Shown one piece after another: positions 34,882 to 44,520 of a stretch of 64,000 nt of DNA. The stretch comes from Mycetohabitans endofungorum. GTDB taxonomy: Bacteria > Pseudomonadota > Gammaproteobacteria > Burkholderiales > Burkholderiaceae. Below the pieces are notes generated by a model that was given only the letters and a program-made list of their open reading frames with translations, was not told the origin of the DNA and did no database searches. The stretch lies in assembly GCF_037477895.1 (NCBI RefSeq), contig NZ_CP132744.1:1426001-1490000 (forward strand), given 5' to 3'. Both the position numbers and the translations under genes were made by a program. The first letter of the stretch is position 1. Every line of letters starts with the position of its first letter.

Positions 34882-35310
34882 TCACTGGATTGACTGGTAA
34901 TCCCAAGGGTTGATAACAGTAAGCCCGGCCGCCTCGAAGGGACTGGTATCGCGTGTTGCTACGATAAATCCTTTGGAGACCGCAATAGCACCAATATATC
35001 CGTCTGGCGTCGGAAAACCCTTTTCGGCCGTACGGGCCTTCACCGCCAGCTCGGCATAGTGGCGAGCCGCTTCGGTATCGAATGTCAACACGCGCTCGCC
35101 AAACAGCTCGAGCAAGCCGTCCAAGGCTACGCCCGGGCCCTTCTTGCGCCTCCCGTCCGGAAGCACACCGATGCCAAACAGCAACTCGGCCAACGTCACA
35201 CTGGAAAGGTAAAGGGTTTCCGCCACCTGCTCATTCAACCAGGCCCGCACGGCCGGATCGGGTTCGGGTTTCATCGCCTCGGAGACGACATTCGTGTCCA
35301 AGACGATCAT
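34882..35310 (-). CDS. PIN-domain toxin, FitB/VapC type
   Basis: A 142-residue ribonuclease toxin. The first acidic residue is in MIVLDTNVVSE (Asp5), then Glu in the VTLAELLFGI segment, and the later acids in TPDGYIGAIAV and ATRDTSPF, the full PIN quartet. The order and the FDTEAARHYAEL motif match FitB of the FitAB pair. It overlaps the antitoxin gene by four bases, the standard coupled layout. Confidence 0.9.
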   Translation of the reverse strand: MIVLDTNVVSEAMKPEPDPAVRAWLNEQVAETLYLSSVTLAELLFGIGVLPDGRRKKGPGVALDGLLELFGERVLTFDTEAARHYAELAVKARTAEKGFPTPDGYIGAIAVSKGFIVATRDTSPFEAAGLTVINPWDYQSIQ

Positions 35311-35525
35311 TCAAACCCCACCGGCTCCGCCGGCATCTTGTCGCGTACCTGGTCTAACAGTGCGAAATCATCGTTCGTTAACCCCACGCGGCGGCCAAGC
35401 TCCGCCAGCGCGTCGCCCATGCGGACACGCTTTTCCGACTTCACCGCATTTTCAAGAATCTCGCGGACCTCCGCCTCTGTGCTGCGGCCATGCACGGCGG
35501 CTCGCAGGCACAGAGCGCGGTGCAC
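35307..35525 (-). CDS. FitA-like antitoxin, N-terminus apparently damaged
   Basis: A 72-residue frame from a GTG at 35525. RALCLRAAVHGRSTEAEVREIL is the RHH helix region of FitA/Phd-like antitoxins, and the C-terminal RVGLTNDDFALLDQVRDK binds the toxin. The RHH beta-strand, usually at residues 2-8, is not in this frame; the same frame upstream reads VRQLVRDRRRSAG and then TGA just before GTG. So either a nonsense mutation removed the DNA-binding strand or the gene starts late. Confidence 0.65.
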   Translation of the reverse strand: MHRALCLRAAVHGRSTEAEVREILENAVKSEKRVRMGDALAELGRRVGLTNDDFALLDQVRDKMPAEPVGFE

Positions 35526-35642
35526 TTCTCATCCAGCGCTGCGGCGACGGTCTCTGACCAACTGCCGCACCTCCCTTCCCCCTGATCGCGGTACGGGCCG
35601 CGAAGATGTCCTGCTTCCAGCGGGACCGCCGGGTTGTCGGTC

Positions 35643-36827
35643 CTATGCCTTCACCAGCTTCGCGGCACTGGGATCGTAGATGTAGCCGGTGATGCTGCCA
35701 TCCTTGATGCGCGCGACGGCCTCATCAATGACGAACAGCGGAACGAGAAACCACTCCTCCGGCTGCACGGGATGACCAAAGCGGTCATTAATTGTGATAT
35801 TCAACCTCGCGGGCGCAAACAGCTTGTGGAACAGGTTCTCCATCCGTGTGCGGTTAATGCCCGCGAGCTTGTAAGTCGCCACCACTTCGACCTTCGCCAG
35901 CAGGTAGGTGGAGTCGTGTTCGGCGTTAGCGATGCGCGTCTCCACTCTGCCACCGGTCACGCCCATCTTGTGAATGATGTCGCGGTGCTGTGCGACATAG
36001 GGATGATCGGATAGGGAGCACAGGACGTAGATCGTGCCGCTTTCGACATCATCGGCTTCAAGCTCGCCGCCGAAGGAAAGTTGCCCGCTCTCAGGTGAAG
36101 CCAGCCGCCGCGCGGCCGGGTCGTTGTAGAACGCACGCTGGAGCGAGCGCAGCAGCAAATTGCTCTCGGTGCCGTTGGCAAAGATGAGGCGCAGGCGGCG
36201 GTCCACCTCCCCGGCGGTCGTCTTCAGCGGCTCGCCGACCTCAGAGACGTAGAGCGTAAGGCCATCGAGAACGAAAAAGTCCCCGGCTTCAATCGCACGG
36301 CGGCCCGCTTCTATGGGCTGGAACTGGCGCATACCGGTTTTGACTTCCCCTTGCACGCGCTCGAACAAGGGTCGGAAAGTCTCGAAGTCCTCGCAGGGCT
36401 TGCGATCCGCAATCTCGTCGGCAGCGCGCTTTTCGGCGCTGGTGCGGACATGGCGTAAAACCGTGATATCGTTCGCGTCGGCAACATCCGCCAGCTCGGC
36501 AGCCAGGTCGTCGATGTCGATGGTTTCGTCCGCCGAAGCGGCAACGGTCGGCGCCCCGGCAAGCAAGCCCTGATGGTCTAGCGGCTCAAGCAAGGCGCGG
36601 CAATCCGGGAGCGCGCGTAGACGGTCGAGCCGCACGGCGTATAGGCGCTCGAATATGTCGCGGTCTTCACCATGCTGCGGCGCCCGCCCATGCTGCTCGG
36701 TGAAGCGTTGGATTTCCTCGAAGCCAGCGATGACACGCTCCTCGCTGGCTGGGCGTCCATTTTTCTTCTCAGGCGTTGCGAACTCGGCCAGCTCTGCCGC
36801 CAGGTCGTCAAGATCAGAGTTACTCAT
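35643..36827 (-). CDS. GIY-YIG nuclease-domain protein (T5orf172/Mug113-like)
   Basis: A 394-residue protein and third gene of the methyltransferase-helicase operon. The C-terminal nuclease domain (about 255-365) has TIYVLCSL as the GIY strand, HKMGVTGG in place of YIG, an Arg in GRVETRIANAE, and a Glu in RTRMENLFHKLFA. The first 150 residues are acidic and helical, with the repeated motif DDLAAELA near residues 6 and 106, perhaps a helicase contact. The start at 36827 is taken because GGAGG lies before it; it overlaps the helicase by eight bases. Likely the cutting subunit; target unknown. Confidence 0.85.
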   Translation of the reverse strand: MSNSDLDDLAAELAEFATPEKKNGRPASEERVIAGFEEIQRFTEQHGRAPQHGEDRDIFERLYAVRLDRLRALPDCRALLEPLDHQGLLAGAPTVAASADETIDIDDLAAELADVADANDITVLRHVRTSAEKRAADEIADRKPCEDFETFRPLFERVQGEVKTGMRQFQPIEAGRRAIEAGDFFVLDGLTLYVSEVGEPLKTTAGEVDRRLRLIFANGTESNLLLRSLQRAFYNDPAARRLASPESGQLSFGGELEADDVESGTIYVLCSLSDHPYVAQHRDIIHKMGVTGGRVETRIANAEHDSTYLLAKVEVVATYKLAGINRTRMENLFHKLFAPARLNITINDRFGHPVQPEEWFLVPLFVIDEAVARIKDGSITGYIYDPSAAKLVKA

Positions 36828-38874
36828 AGCGCCCCTCCGCCCTGAAACGCATGAAGGCGGCCGCGCCTTCGGCAAGATGCTTTTCCCAGGCGTCCTGCGA
36901 GGTCACCGATGGAGCCCGCCCACGCTCGCGTTTGAACGCAACAGCGCGCTTGGCGATCACTTTGGCATCTTCAGACGTGATTGAGGTGCGCTTGGCCGAG
37001 ATGGCCGCCGTGACCTGCTTCAAGCTGTCCTCGCTCATGGTCTTGGCGAGGATGGCATAGGCTTCGCCAAAGGGGTTGATGCGGTCGATAAGGTCGATGT
37101 CCAGCTCGCGCACGTCCATCGCGAAGCGACGCACGCCGTCGAGCAGGGCGGTGTTGGGCGATCCTTCACCCTCGCCTTCGGTGACAAGCCGCTTGGCCTG
37201 TTGCGTGAGGTTGAGGGCGGCGATGGCGTGCTGGCGCACGGCCTCCTGATCCTCAGCGTCAAGCTCGGGATACTTGTCCTTGATGATCTTGCCCAGGCGA
37301 ACCTGCGTCAGCTCCTCGGGCACCAACTCTTCGTCGAACAGACCACGTTCGATGGTGGGCTTGTCCTGCACGAAAGCTGCGATGACTTCGTTCAAGTCTT
37401 CCTGGCAGATGCGCGCTGCCTCTTTGCTCTTGGACTCTGCGAGGCCCTTGATCTCGATCTGGTAAGTCCCTGTCTGCTCATTGACACCGATATTGCAGCG
37501 GTCCGGGTCGTAGCCACCCTCGCCATAGTTAAAGCCCGGCGTCGGGCCGCTGTCGGAGTTTTTGGGCTGAAACTCGAAGCGCGGAGCAAGAACCTGCTCC
37601 ATCAGCAGGCTTGCCGCGATGGCCTTTAACGTATCGTTGACGGCCTCGGTAACGGCTGCCTCGGTTGCATCCGGCTCGGCGATCAGGTTGGTGAACCTTG
37701 CGCGAGTCTTGCCCGGCGCATCGCGGGTAGCACGGCCGATGATCTGCACGATCTCGGTCAGGCTGGCACGATAGCCGACGGTCAGCGCATGTTCGCACCA
37801 AATCCAGTCGAAGCCCTCCTTCGCCATGCCCAGCGCGATGATGATGTCCACATGGTTCCGGTTGTCCTTTTGCGCAAGGTCTTTCAGCGCGGCGGAAACC
37901 CGGTCACGCTTCGTGGCATTGTCATCGACCAGATCGGCAATGCGCAGCATACGGCCATCGGGGCGCTTGACGAGCTGGAAGCCGGTGGCGGCGTCGATGC
38001 CCTGCCACTCCCCCAGCGCCTCGATGATGTGTTCCACCTCGCGCATCTTATCCTTCGTGCTCTCGCGCGAATTGATGTTGGGAATATGGATGATGGTCTT
38101 CTCGGCCGGGTCGAGGACGTTGAGGATGTTATCGACGTAAGACCCGCTGTAGAAGAAGTAGCCGATATCAAGTTGCTTGAGGTACTCGTAGCCGTTGAGC
38201 TGTTCGTAGTAGGTGTAGGTGACGGTATCGAACTTCGACTCATCCGACGGGGCGAGCACGGCCTCGGCATCACCCCGGAAGTAGGAGCCGGTCATGGCGA
38301 CGATGTGCGTCTTACCCCGCGCGATGAACTGGCCCAGATGCGTGCCCAACTTGTTGTCGGGGTTGGCCGAAACGTGGTGAAATTCATCGACTGCGATCAG
38401 GCGGTCGTCGAAAGCCTCCACGCCATAGGCATCGACCGCGAAGCGGAAGGTGGCGTGAGTGCAAACCAGTACCTTGTCCTCGCCTTCGAGGAACACACCC
38501 AGGGACTTGACCTTGCCGCCGTTGTCGTTGCCCGGCGCGTTGCACAGGTTCCACTTGGGTTCAACATGCCAGTCGGACCAGAAGCCGTACTTTGCCAGCG
38601 GCTCGTCGTTGAAGCTGGCGCCGATGGACTTCTCGGGCACAACGATGATGGCCTGCTTGAGGCCCTGGTTCTTAAGCTTGTCGAGCGCCACGAACATCAG
38701 CGCACGGCTCTTGCCCGAAGCCGGTGGCGACTTGATGAGCAGATATTGCTCGCCGCGCTTCTCGTAGGCTCGCTCTTGCATGGGTCGCATGCCAAAGGCA
38801 TTGGCCTTGGTCGATGCGCCATTGCGGGCGTAAGTGACGGAAACGGACGGTACGGACTTGATTTTGTCGCTCAT
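36820..38874 (-). CDS. SF2 DEAD/DEAH-type helicase of a defence/RM operon
   Basis: A 684-residue ATPase. Motif I is PASGKS (about 51-56), motif II DEFH (163-166), motif III MTGS (about 194-197) and motif VI QIIGRATR (377-384). This is the layout of the helicases of type I/III restriction systems. Residues 430-684 have no clear match and may bind the partner proteins; there is no visible PD-(D/E)xK motif, so cutting must be done by another subunit. It overlaps the methyltransferase gene by four bases (ATGA) and the GIY-YIG gene by eight, so all three are made from one message. Confidence 0.9.
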   Translation of the reverse strand: MSDKIKSVPSVSVTYARNGASTKANAFGMRPMQERAYEKRGEQYLLIKSPPASGKSRALMFVALDKLKNQGLKQAIIVVPEKSIGASFNDEPLAKYGFWSDWHVEPKWNLCNAPGNDNGGKVKSLGVFLEGEDKVLVCTHATFRFAVDAYGVEAFDDRLIAVDEFHHVSANPDNKLGTHLGQFIARGKTHIVAMTGSYFRGDAEAVLAPSDESKFDTVTYTYYEQLNGYEYLKQLDIGYFFYSGSYVDNILNVLDPAEKTIIHIPNINSRESTKDKMREVEHIIEALGEWQGIDAATGFQLVKRPDGRMLRIADLVDDNATKRDRVSAALKDLAQKDNRNHVDIIIALGMAKEGFDWIWCEHALTVGYRASLTEIVQIIGRATRDAPGKTRARFTNLIAEPDATEAAVTEAVNDTLKAIAASLLMEQVLAPRFEFQPKNSDSGPTPGFNYGEGGYDPDRCNIGVNEQTGTYQIEIKGLAESKSKEAARICQEDLNEVIAAFVQDKPTIERGLFDEELVPEELTQVRLGKIIKDKYPELDAEDQEAVRQHAIAALNLTQQAKRLVTEGEGEGSPNTALLDGVRRFAMDVRELDIDLIDRINPFGEAYAILAKTMSEDSLKQVTAAISAKRTSITSEDAKVIAKRAVAFKRERGRAPSVTSQDAWEKHLAEGAAAFMRFRAEGRYE

Positions 38875-41639
38875 GCGTTGGCTCCCGCTTTGCTCTTCTT
38901 GCCCTTGGCCGGCGCAGCCGCAGCGGTCATCTTGGTGTAGAGGTCAAACAGCTTTTCCAGCCGCTCGGTATCGTTCTTGAAGCGGCGACCGATGTAGATG
39001 CGCTCTAGCACCTCGTCGTTGCGCTCATGCACCGCCCGGAGTTCGGCAGGCATCTTGTCGGGGTCGTAGAGGTCGGCGATGGTCGCCGGGAAGTGACGCT
39101 CTCGCGCCAGCAAGATATCCTCGGCGCAGCGCCTAAGGTCCGCCTTGTTCTTCTCGGTTAGAGTCGGCACCGGAAACGTGTTGTAGCCGAGCACGTTGGA
39201 GTAACTAATGCGTTCTTCTAACTTTCCGCACACTGTCTCTGCCCAAACTCGATGAAGTCGGGACGAGCAAAGAGCAAATACATAAATATCGGGTTCGTAG
39301 ATTGTAAACAGCTTATTTGTGGCAATACATTCTGCGTCAATAATCCCGCAGGGAATGTATTCCCGCTTCTCAGACGACACTTCGGGTACGACGATGGCAC
39401 GCTTTCCGTAGTCTTGGATTTGGATGAAGCGGTGTGCGTCGTCTGCGCGTTTGCGCGTTGACTCGGCCGGGCTTTGGAGGCGCGCTTGAGTAACACCAGC
39501 TAAACGGCGGGCGATCTGTGGAATACTCTTCGCAGCGCCTAGTTGATAGTCCTCAATCCAGATGCAATACCTATCAGCGCCATCTATAAGTTCTTTAGAG
39601 CCATACAGCTTTCGAACGAAGCCCGCCGCCTCTGGGCTGATTCGGAGTAAGTCACGCTTCTCCCAAGGAGCGAGGATTAAGTTTCCACCATCTGTAGGCT
39701 GGTTTCCTTTTAGCATCCGGGGTAGACATGATATGGATTCCCCATGTCTAGGAATAAATACGTCGGCAAACTCCAAAAGATATGGATTAATTCGCGCTAC
39801 GTCTTTTCTTGTTCCGTCGAAGTAAATGAACTTACGACCGGACTGGATTGCACGAATGCCGACAATGACGCAGGTGACTCCGGCGTTGTTCGTTGCGAGA
39901 TTGCTCCACTTGAACGAAGTCTGCGCAAAGTATATTTCCACTCCATGCGCAAGCAACGTCGGCCATAGCAAATAGACCTGCTCGCCCTGACAGATGGAGT
40001 TGGTTGTCACAAACGCTGCCCCACCACGTACAGCCTTACAGAATTTCGACGCAAGCCAAAACCAGCCTGCTATGTAGTCGAGGTTCTTGTATTTGATCTC
40101 GCTAGACTCGAAGAGTCGCTGGATGTCGGCCTTTTGAGGCTTCGACTGCTTTGAGCTACCGACATAGGGCGGATTGCCGCAAATGTACGTCTCGCCGCCT
40201 TCGTTCTCGAAATCGATCTCTGCCTGATTAAGCGGCGTCTGGAAAAGGTCATCTGCCTGCACCTTTACGCCGGTCCCAGTCGGCGGGCAGATGCTCAACC
40301 AATCGAGCCGCAGAGCGTTGCCGCAGGTGATCCAGTTTTCGTTGCGCAGGGGCAGGAACTCGGCCAAGGCTAGCTTCTGACCCCGGTATAGTACGTCGCA
40401 CTGATACTCGGCGATGACCAGCGCAAGGCGGGCGATCTCCGCCGGAAAGTCGCGCAGCTCGATCCCGCGAAAGTTGGTGAGCGGGATTTCCGATGCACGA
40501 TTCGACTCGCCGCGCCGTCGGTTGATCTCGGCCTCGATGGCGCGCATTTCCTTGTAGGCGATGACCAGAAAGTTGCCCGAACCGCAAGCCGGGTCGAAGA
40601 CCCTGATCTTGGCAATGCGCTTGCGTAGATTGAGCAACACGCGAGCGTTGTCGCCCGCTTCCTCTAGCTTCGCCCGCAGGTCGTCGAGGAACAGCGGATT
40701 CAGCACCTTCAGGATGTTGGGAACGCTGGTGTAGTGCATCCCCAACTCGCCGCGCTCCTGGTCCTCAGCAACGGCCTGGATCATCGAGCCGAAGATGTCA
40801 GGATTGATCTTGGTCCAGTCCAGACCGCCGACGTGCAGCAGGTAGGACCGGGCAATCTTGCTGAATCGCGGCACCTCATCGCCGCCGGAGAACAACTGCC
40901 CATTGACGTAAGGAAAGTCTTCGGCCCACCGGGGAATTTTGGCGGCTGCCCGGTCCTCGCGCTTGGTATTCATGGCGCGGAACAGCGTGGCGATGACTTC
41001 GTGCGTGTTCGACGAGTCCTTGGCACTCATCTGCGCGACGGTTTCGGTGAATCGGCCCCTGCCGACGAAAATATCGGTGTCCTCAGCGAAGAAGCAGAAG
41101 ATGAGCCGCGCCATGAGGTTGTTCATGTCATGGCGGCGTTCCGCCGTGCCCCATGCGGGGTTGTCTTTCAGCAGCTCGACGTACAGGCGATTCAGACGGC
41201 TGGTAGCCCGGATGTCGAAGGCGTTTTCACTAATCTGGCGGACGGTGCTGATGCCCGCCAGCGGCAGGAAGAAGCCGAAGTGATCGGGAAAGTCCTTGAA
41301 GGCACAGGCGATGGTCTCGCCACTGGTCAGATCTTCGGCCTCGAAGTCCGCGCCGTCAGTGGCGAGGATGAACTTCGCCTTAGCCTTGGACGTCGCCGGA
41401 CTGGCCTTGAGATCGGCCAACGTCTGCGTCACCCGCCCAGCATCGCAGGTCAGGATGTGGATGTTGCTAGTCTGGAGGACGCCGCCCAAGTCGGACTTGT
41501 TCGACGCTCCAGCGCGAAGGCGCTTGATGGTCGTCGCCTTGTTGCCGAAGGCCTCAAGAAAGGCATAGGGGAACTCTGCGGGGTCGAAAGGCTGCTCCGC
41601 AAGGTCTGTGATCGCTTGTTCAATTTCTACAGCGTTCAT
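38871..41639 (-). CDS. Class I SAM-dependent DNA methyltransferase (MmeI/YeeA-like)
   Basis: A 922-residue adenine-N6-type methyltransferase. The SAM motif is VFDPACGSGNFL near residue 350 and the catalytic motif IV is NPPY near residue 489. A 300-residue N-terminal region precedes it, in the place where MmeI-type enzymes carry a nuclease, but I find no PD-ExK triad. The C-terminal part (about 520-860) is the target recognition region; its DNA (39.2-40.1 kb) is visibly AT-richer than the rest. It ends in a Lys/Ala-rich tail. First gene of the operon with helicase and GIY-YIG nuclease; a role in marking self DNA is inferred. Confidence 0.9.
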   Translation of the reverse strand: MNAVEIEQAITDLAEQPFDPAEFPYAFLEAFGNKATTIKRLRAGASNKSDLGGVLQTSNIHILTCDAGRVTQTLADLKASPATSKAKAKFILATDGADFEAEDLTSGETIACAFKDFPDHFGFFLPLAGISTVRQISENAFDIRATSRLNRLYVELLKDNPAWGTAERRHDMNNLMARLIFCFFAEDTDIFVGRGRFTETVAQMSAKDSSNTHEVIATLFRAMNTKREDRAAAKIPRWAEDFPYVNGQLFSGGDEVPRFSKIARSYLLHVGGLDWTKINPDIFGSMIQAVAEDQERGELGMHYTSVPNILKVLNPLFLDDLRAKLEEAGDNARVLLNLRKRIAKIRVFDPACGSGNFLVIAYKEMRAIEAEINRRRGESNRASEIPLTNFRGIELRDFPAEIARLALVIAEYQCDVLYRGQKLALAEFLPLRNENWITCGNALRLDWLSICPPTGTGVKVQADDLFQTPLNQAEIDFENEGGETYICGNPPYVGSSKQSKPQKADIQRLFESSEIKYKNLDYIAGWFWLASKFCKAVRGGAAFVTTNSICQGEQVYLLWPTLLAHGVEIYFAQTSFKWSNLATNNAGVTCVIVGIRAIQSGRKFIYFDGTRKDVARINPYLLEFADVFIPRHGESISCLPRMLKGNQPTDGGNLILAPWEKRDLLRISPEAAGFVRKLYGSKELIDGADRYCIWIEDYQLGAAKSIPQIARRLAGVTQARLQSPAESTRKRADDAHRFIQIQDYGKRAIVVPEVSSEKREYIPCGIIDAECIATNKLFTIYEPDIYVFALCSSRLHRVWAETVCGKLEERISYSNVLGYNTFPVPTLTEKNKADLRRCAEDILLARERHFPATIADLYDPDKMPAELRAVHERNDEVLERIYIGRRFKNDTERLEKLFDLYTKMTAAAAPAKGKKSKAGANA

Positions 41640-41697
41640 GGGCGTGCAGCTCCCTCTCTTGGCGAGGCCGCTGAGATGCTGTGGTTTTGCTGAGCGC

Positions 41698-41802
41698 TCA
41701 TGTCTTATCCTGCTTTTTCTCGGCTATCTGCGCGGCAATCCAACGATCCAACTCAGTGCGGCGAAACCGCCAGGTGCCGCCCAGCTTGGCCAAGTTTACC
41801 AT
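41698..41802 (-). pseudogene. AlpA/excisionase-type HTH remnant
   Basis: The 34-codon frame reads LGGTWRFRRTELDRWIAAQ and a Lys-rich tail, the wing-like end of HTH_17 (AlpA/excisionase) proteins. The HTH part upstream is lost behind a stop. It lies just beyond the methyltransferase start and marks a mobile-element context. Confidence 0.6.
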
Positions 41803-42285
41803 CCTGTCTACTCCAAAGAGCCCTGAATCTCAAAGCCGCGAAGCCACGGATCGGCCTGCGCTCAGCCTGGCGGCAGGCTCGCTGGGTGGCGCTGCTGCGC
41901 CTTTGGGATCGTGCAATCTAGAGATTGGCGGATAAAAAATCGGCCAAAAGACCACCGCCATCGAATAGCGCCCAACAGAACTCCCAAGCTACCGGACAAC
42001 TCGACCTGAAAGGCCTTCCCCCTCTCCTTTGCTCCGCCGTATCGCAGCACTCCATCGCTGGATTAGTAAAGCGTACTGAAGCTTATTCAGCCCACATTCG
42101 GGCGGATGATTAGCTCCAGTGAACTAGACTAAACCTGACAGCGGTTGGTTTTTCATTAATGAGCTTTCAAGACAATTTCAGCGCTGCCGTTTTTAGCGGC
42201 TAAATTTACTCATCAACTCAAACGCTCAAATACGGTAAGAATAATATCCTTACCGGCCTCAGCCGCCCCACCGGCCCGGGCGTAT

Positions 42286-42477
42286 CAGGTACAAGGCCCT
42301 GCGCGCCGAACTGGACATAGCCGCGAAACGGTACAGCGAACTAGTGAAGGAGCTAGACCAATGAGCACCGAAAACAACGACGCTCCTGCATGGATGCAGT
42401 TCCGGGCCGTACTGGGCAAGCGGATCGCCACTGGACCGTCGCGTCACCGAGCCGCGCTGTACGCGGGTCATCAGTAA
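42286..42477 (+). pseudogene. Conjugation-gene remnants (two overlapping short ORFs)
   Basis: A frame ending YKALRAELDIAAKRYSELVKELDQ overlaps by ATGA a second small ORF at 42361-42477 starting MSTENNDAPAWMQFRAVLGK. The tight overlap and composition resemble small genes of plasmid tra regions. The second ORF is cut at about 42440, where its sequence meets that of the mobilisation gene on the other strand. Confidence 0.45.
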
Positions 42478-42727
42478 GCCAGAGTTTTAGCAGGCCGCCC
42501 AGGCGGCTAAGATCGCCGTTGATGCGGGCCAGCTCGCGGACGTGCTCATAGTCCACGACGTCAATGATCTTGTAGCCCTGGCCGACTTCACGCAGATAGC
42601 GGGCGACGCTCATGCCTGCGCGCTTCGCATTCTCTTCAATGGCTTGCGTTTCGTTCGGGAACACCGACACCCGCAAATGCCGGCGACGTTTGCGGGCAGC
42701 ATCTACCTCGTATGTCTCCATCCTCAA
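42353..42727 (-). pseudogene. TraJ/MobC-like relaxosome protein, 3'-truncated
   Basis: The N-terminal 90 residues read RRRHLRVSVFPNETQAIEENA, AGMSVARYLREVGQGY and YEHVRELARINGDLSRLGGLLKLWL, the RHH-type DNA-binding layout of TraJ/MobC accessory proteins that assist a relaxase. From about residue 95 the frame is only the antisense of the small ORF at 42361-42477, so the natural C-terminus was removed by a rearrangement. Left over from a plasmid or integrative element. Confidence 0.7.
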
Positions 42728-42794
42728 GCCCGCATTTACGCGGGCTTAGAAGTGGTTTCGTGCTATTTGGTGTCGTTCTATGCCGGACGCGGGA

Positions 42795-44378
42795 TCACTC
42801 CCACTCAATCGTCGCCGGCGGCTTACCCGAAATATCGTACACCACACGATTGATGCCCTGCACCTCATTAATGATGCGATTCGACACACGCCCAAGCAAT
42901 TCATGCGGCAAATGTGCCCAATGCGCGGTCATGAAATCGTGCGTCTGCACCGCGCGCAACGCGACGACATAGTCATACGTGCGGCCATCGCCCATCACGC
43001 CGACGCTGCGCACCGGCAGAAAGACTGCAAACGCTTGGCTGGTCAACTCATACCACGACTTGCCGCTATCCGGATCCATCGTCGTGCGCAACGTTTCGAT
43101 AAAGATCGCATCGGCTTTGCGCAGCAGATCGGCGAACTCGCGTTTGACCTCGCCCAGGATCCGCACGCCCAGCCCCGGCCCGGGGAAGGGATGCCGATAC
43201 ACCATCGACGGCGGCAAGCCGAGCTTGACGCCAAGCTCGCGCACCTCGTCTTTGAACAACTCGCGCAGCGGCTCGAGCAGTTTCAGATTCAGCGTCTCCG
43301 GTAATCCACCCACGTTGTGGTGGCTCTTGATCGTGTGTGCGCCCTTCTTGCCTTTGCCCGCCGATTCGATCACATCCGGATAGATCGTGCCTTGCGCAAG
43401 CCATTTCGCGTCGGTCAGCTTGCGGGCCTCGTTCTGGAACACCTCGACGAATTCCGCACCGATGATCTTGCGCTTGTGCTCCGGATCCGTCACGCCGGCC
43501 AGCTTATTCATGAATGCGTCGCTGGCGTCGACGTGAATCACCTTTACCCCGAGGTGCCGTCCGAACGTCTCCATGACTTGCTCTGCTTCGTTGAGACGCA
43601 ACAAGCCGTGGTCGACGAATACGCACGTCAACTGATCGCCGATCGCGCGGTGTAGCAATGCCGCCGCAACCGATGAATCCACGCCGCCAGACAATCCGAG
43701 AATCACTCGCTCATTACCGACCTGCGCACGGATCTGCTCTACCGCCTCGGCGATGTAGTGCCCCATTTCCCAATCCGGCTTCGCGCCGCACAACTCGAGC
43801 ACGAACCGGTTCAACATGTCGCGGCCCTTGAGCGTATGCGTGACTTCCGGATGCCACTGCAATCCGTAGAACCGGCGATCCTCATCGGCCATCGCCGCAA
43901 TCGGACATGATTCGGTCGAGGCCATGAGCTTGAAGCCGGGCGGCATCTCGATCACCTTGTCACCGTGGCTCATCCAGACCTTCAGCATGCCATGGCCTTC
44001 CGGTGTCGTAAAATCCTCGATCGCCTCCAGCAGCTTCGTATGGTTGCGCGCACGTACCTCAGCGTAGCCGAACTCGCGCACGTGACCGAGTTCGACCTTG
44101 CCGCCGAGTTGCAACGCCATCGCCTGCATGCCGTAACAAATGCCCAATACCGGCACGCCTAGATCAAACACAGCCTGCGGCACGCGGGGCGCATCCGTGT
44201 CGGTGACCGAATTTGGACCGCCGGACAAAATCACCCCTTTTGGCTTGAATTCGCGCACGAATGCGTCATCAACATCGTAGGGATGAACCTCGGAGTAGAC
44301 ATGCGCCTCGCGCACACGGCGCGCGATCAACTGTGTGACCTGGGAGCCAAAGTCGAGGATCAGGATCTTGTCATGCAT
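42795..44378 (-). CDS. guaA: GMP synthase (glutamine-hydrolysing)
   Basis: A 527-residue cytoplasmic enzyme that aminates XMP to GMP. The class I amidotransferase domain has [18 protein letters not shown] and the nucleophile in GICYGMQ, with the His-Glu pair in [10 protein letters not shown]. The ATP pyrophosphatase domain carries the P-loop [12 protein letters not shown], and the C-terminal dimerisation domain ends [17 protein letters not shown]. Downstream of guaB in the same direction with one small membrane gene between, the usual Burkholderia order. Confidence 0.97.
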   Translation of the reverse strand: MHDKILILDFGSQVTQLIARRVREAHVYSEVHPYDVDDAFVREFKPKGVILSGGPNSVTDTDAPRVPQAVFDLGVPVLGICYGMQAMALQLGGKVELGHVREFGYAEVRARNHTKLLEAIEDFTTPEGHGMLKVWMSHGDKVIEMPPGFKLMASTESCPIAAMADEDRRFYGLQWHPEVTHTLKGRDMLNRFVLELCGAKPDWEMGHYIAEAVEQIRAQVGNERVILGLSGGVDSSVAAALLHRAIGDQLTCVFVDHGLLRLNEAEQVMETFGRHLGVKVIHVDASDAFMNKLAGVTDPEHKRKIIGAEFVEVFQNEARKLTDAKWLAQGTIYPDVIESAGKGKKGAHTIKSHHNVGGLPETLNLKLLEPLRELFKDEVRELGVKLGLPPSMVYRHPFPGPGLGVRILGEVKREFADLLRKADAIFIETLRTTMDPDSGKSWYELTSQAFAVFLPVRSVGVMGDGRTYDYVVALRAVQTHDFMTAHWAHLPHELLGRVSNRIINEVQGINRVVYDISGKPPATIEWE

Positions 44379-44520
44379 GGCAATGGGTGAATCTCAATAG
44401 GGTGAAAATGGGACGAGCTGCGCTGTGCACGGAGCCGACGACAGCACGGCGCGCAATACAGCGGGAGGCACGTTCCAGGCGGGTATCGGAACGCCGTTCA
44501 GCCGCAATTTTAGGCGCCGT

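Noticed and set aside
37789..38940. Long plus-strand frame of 383 codons opposite the helicase
   Set aside because: It is the antisense of the helicase gene, whose motifs and operon context are clear; the plus frame has no family motif.
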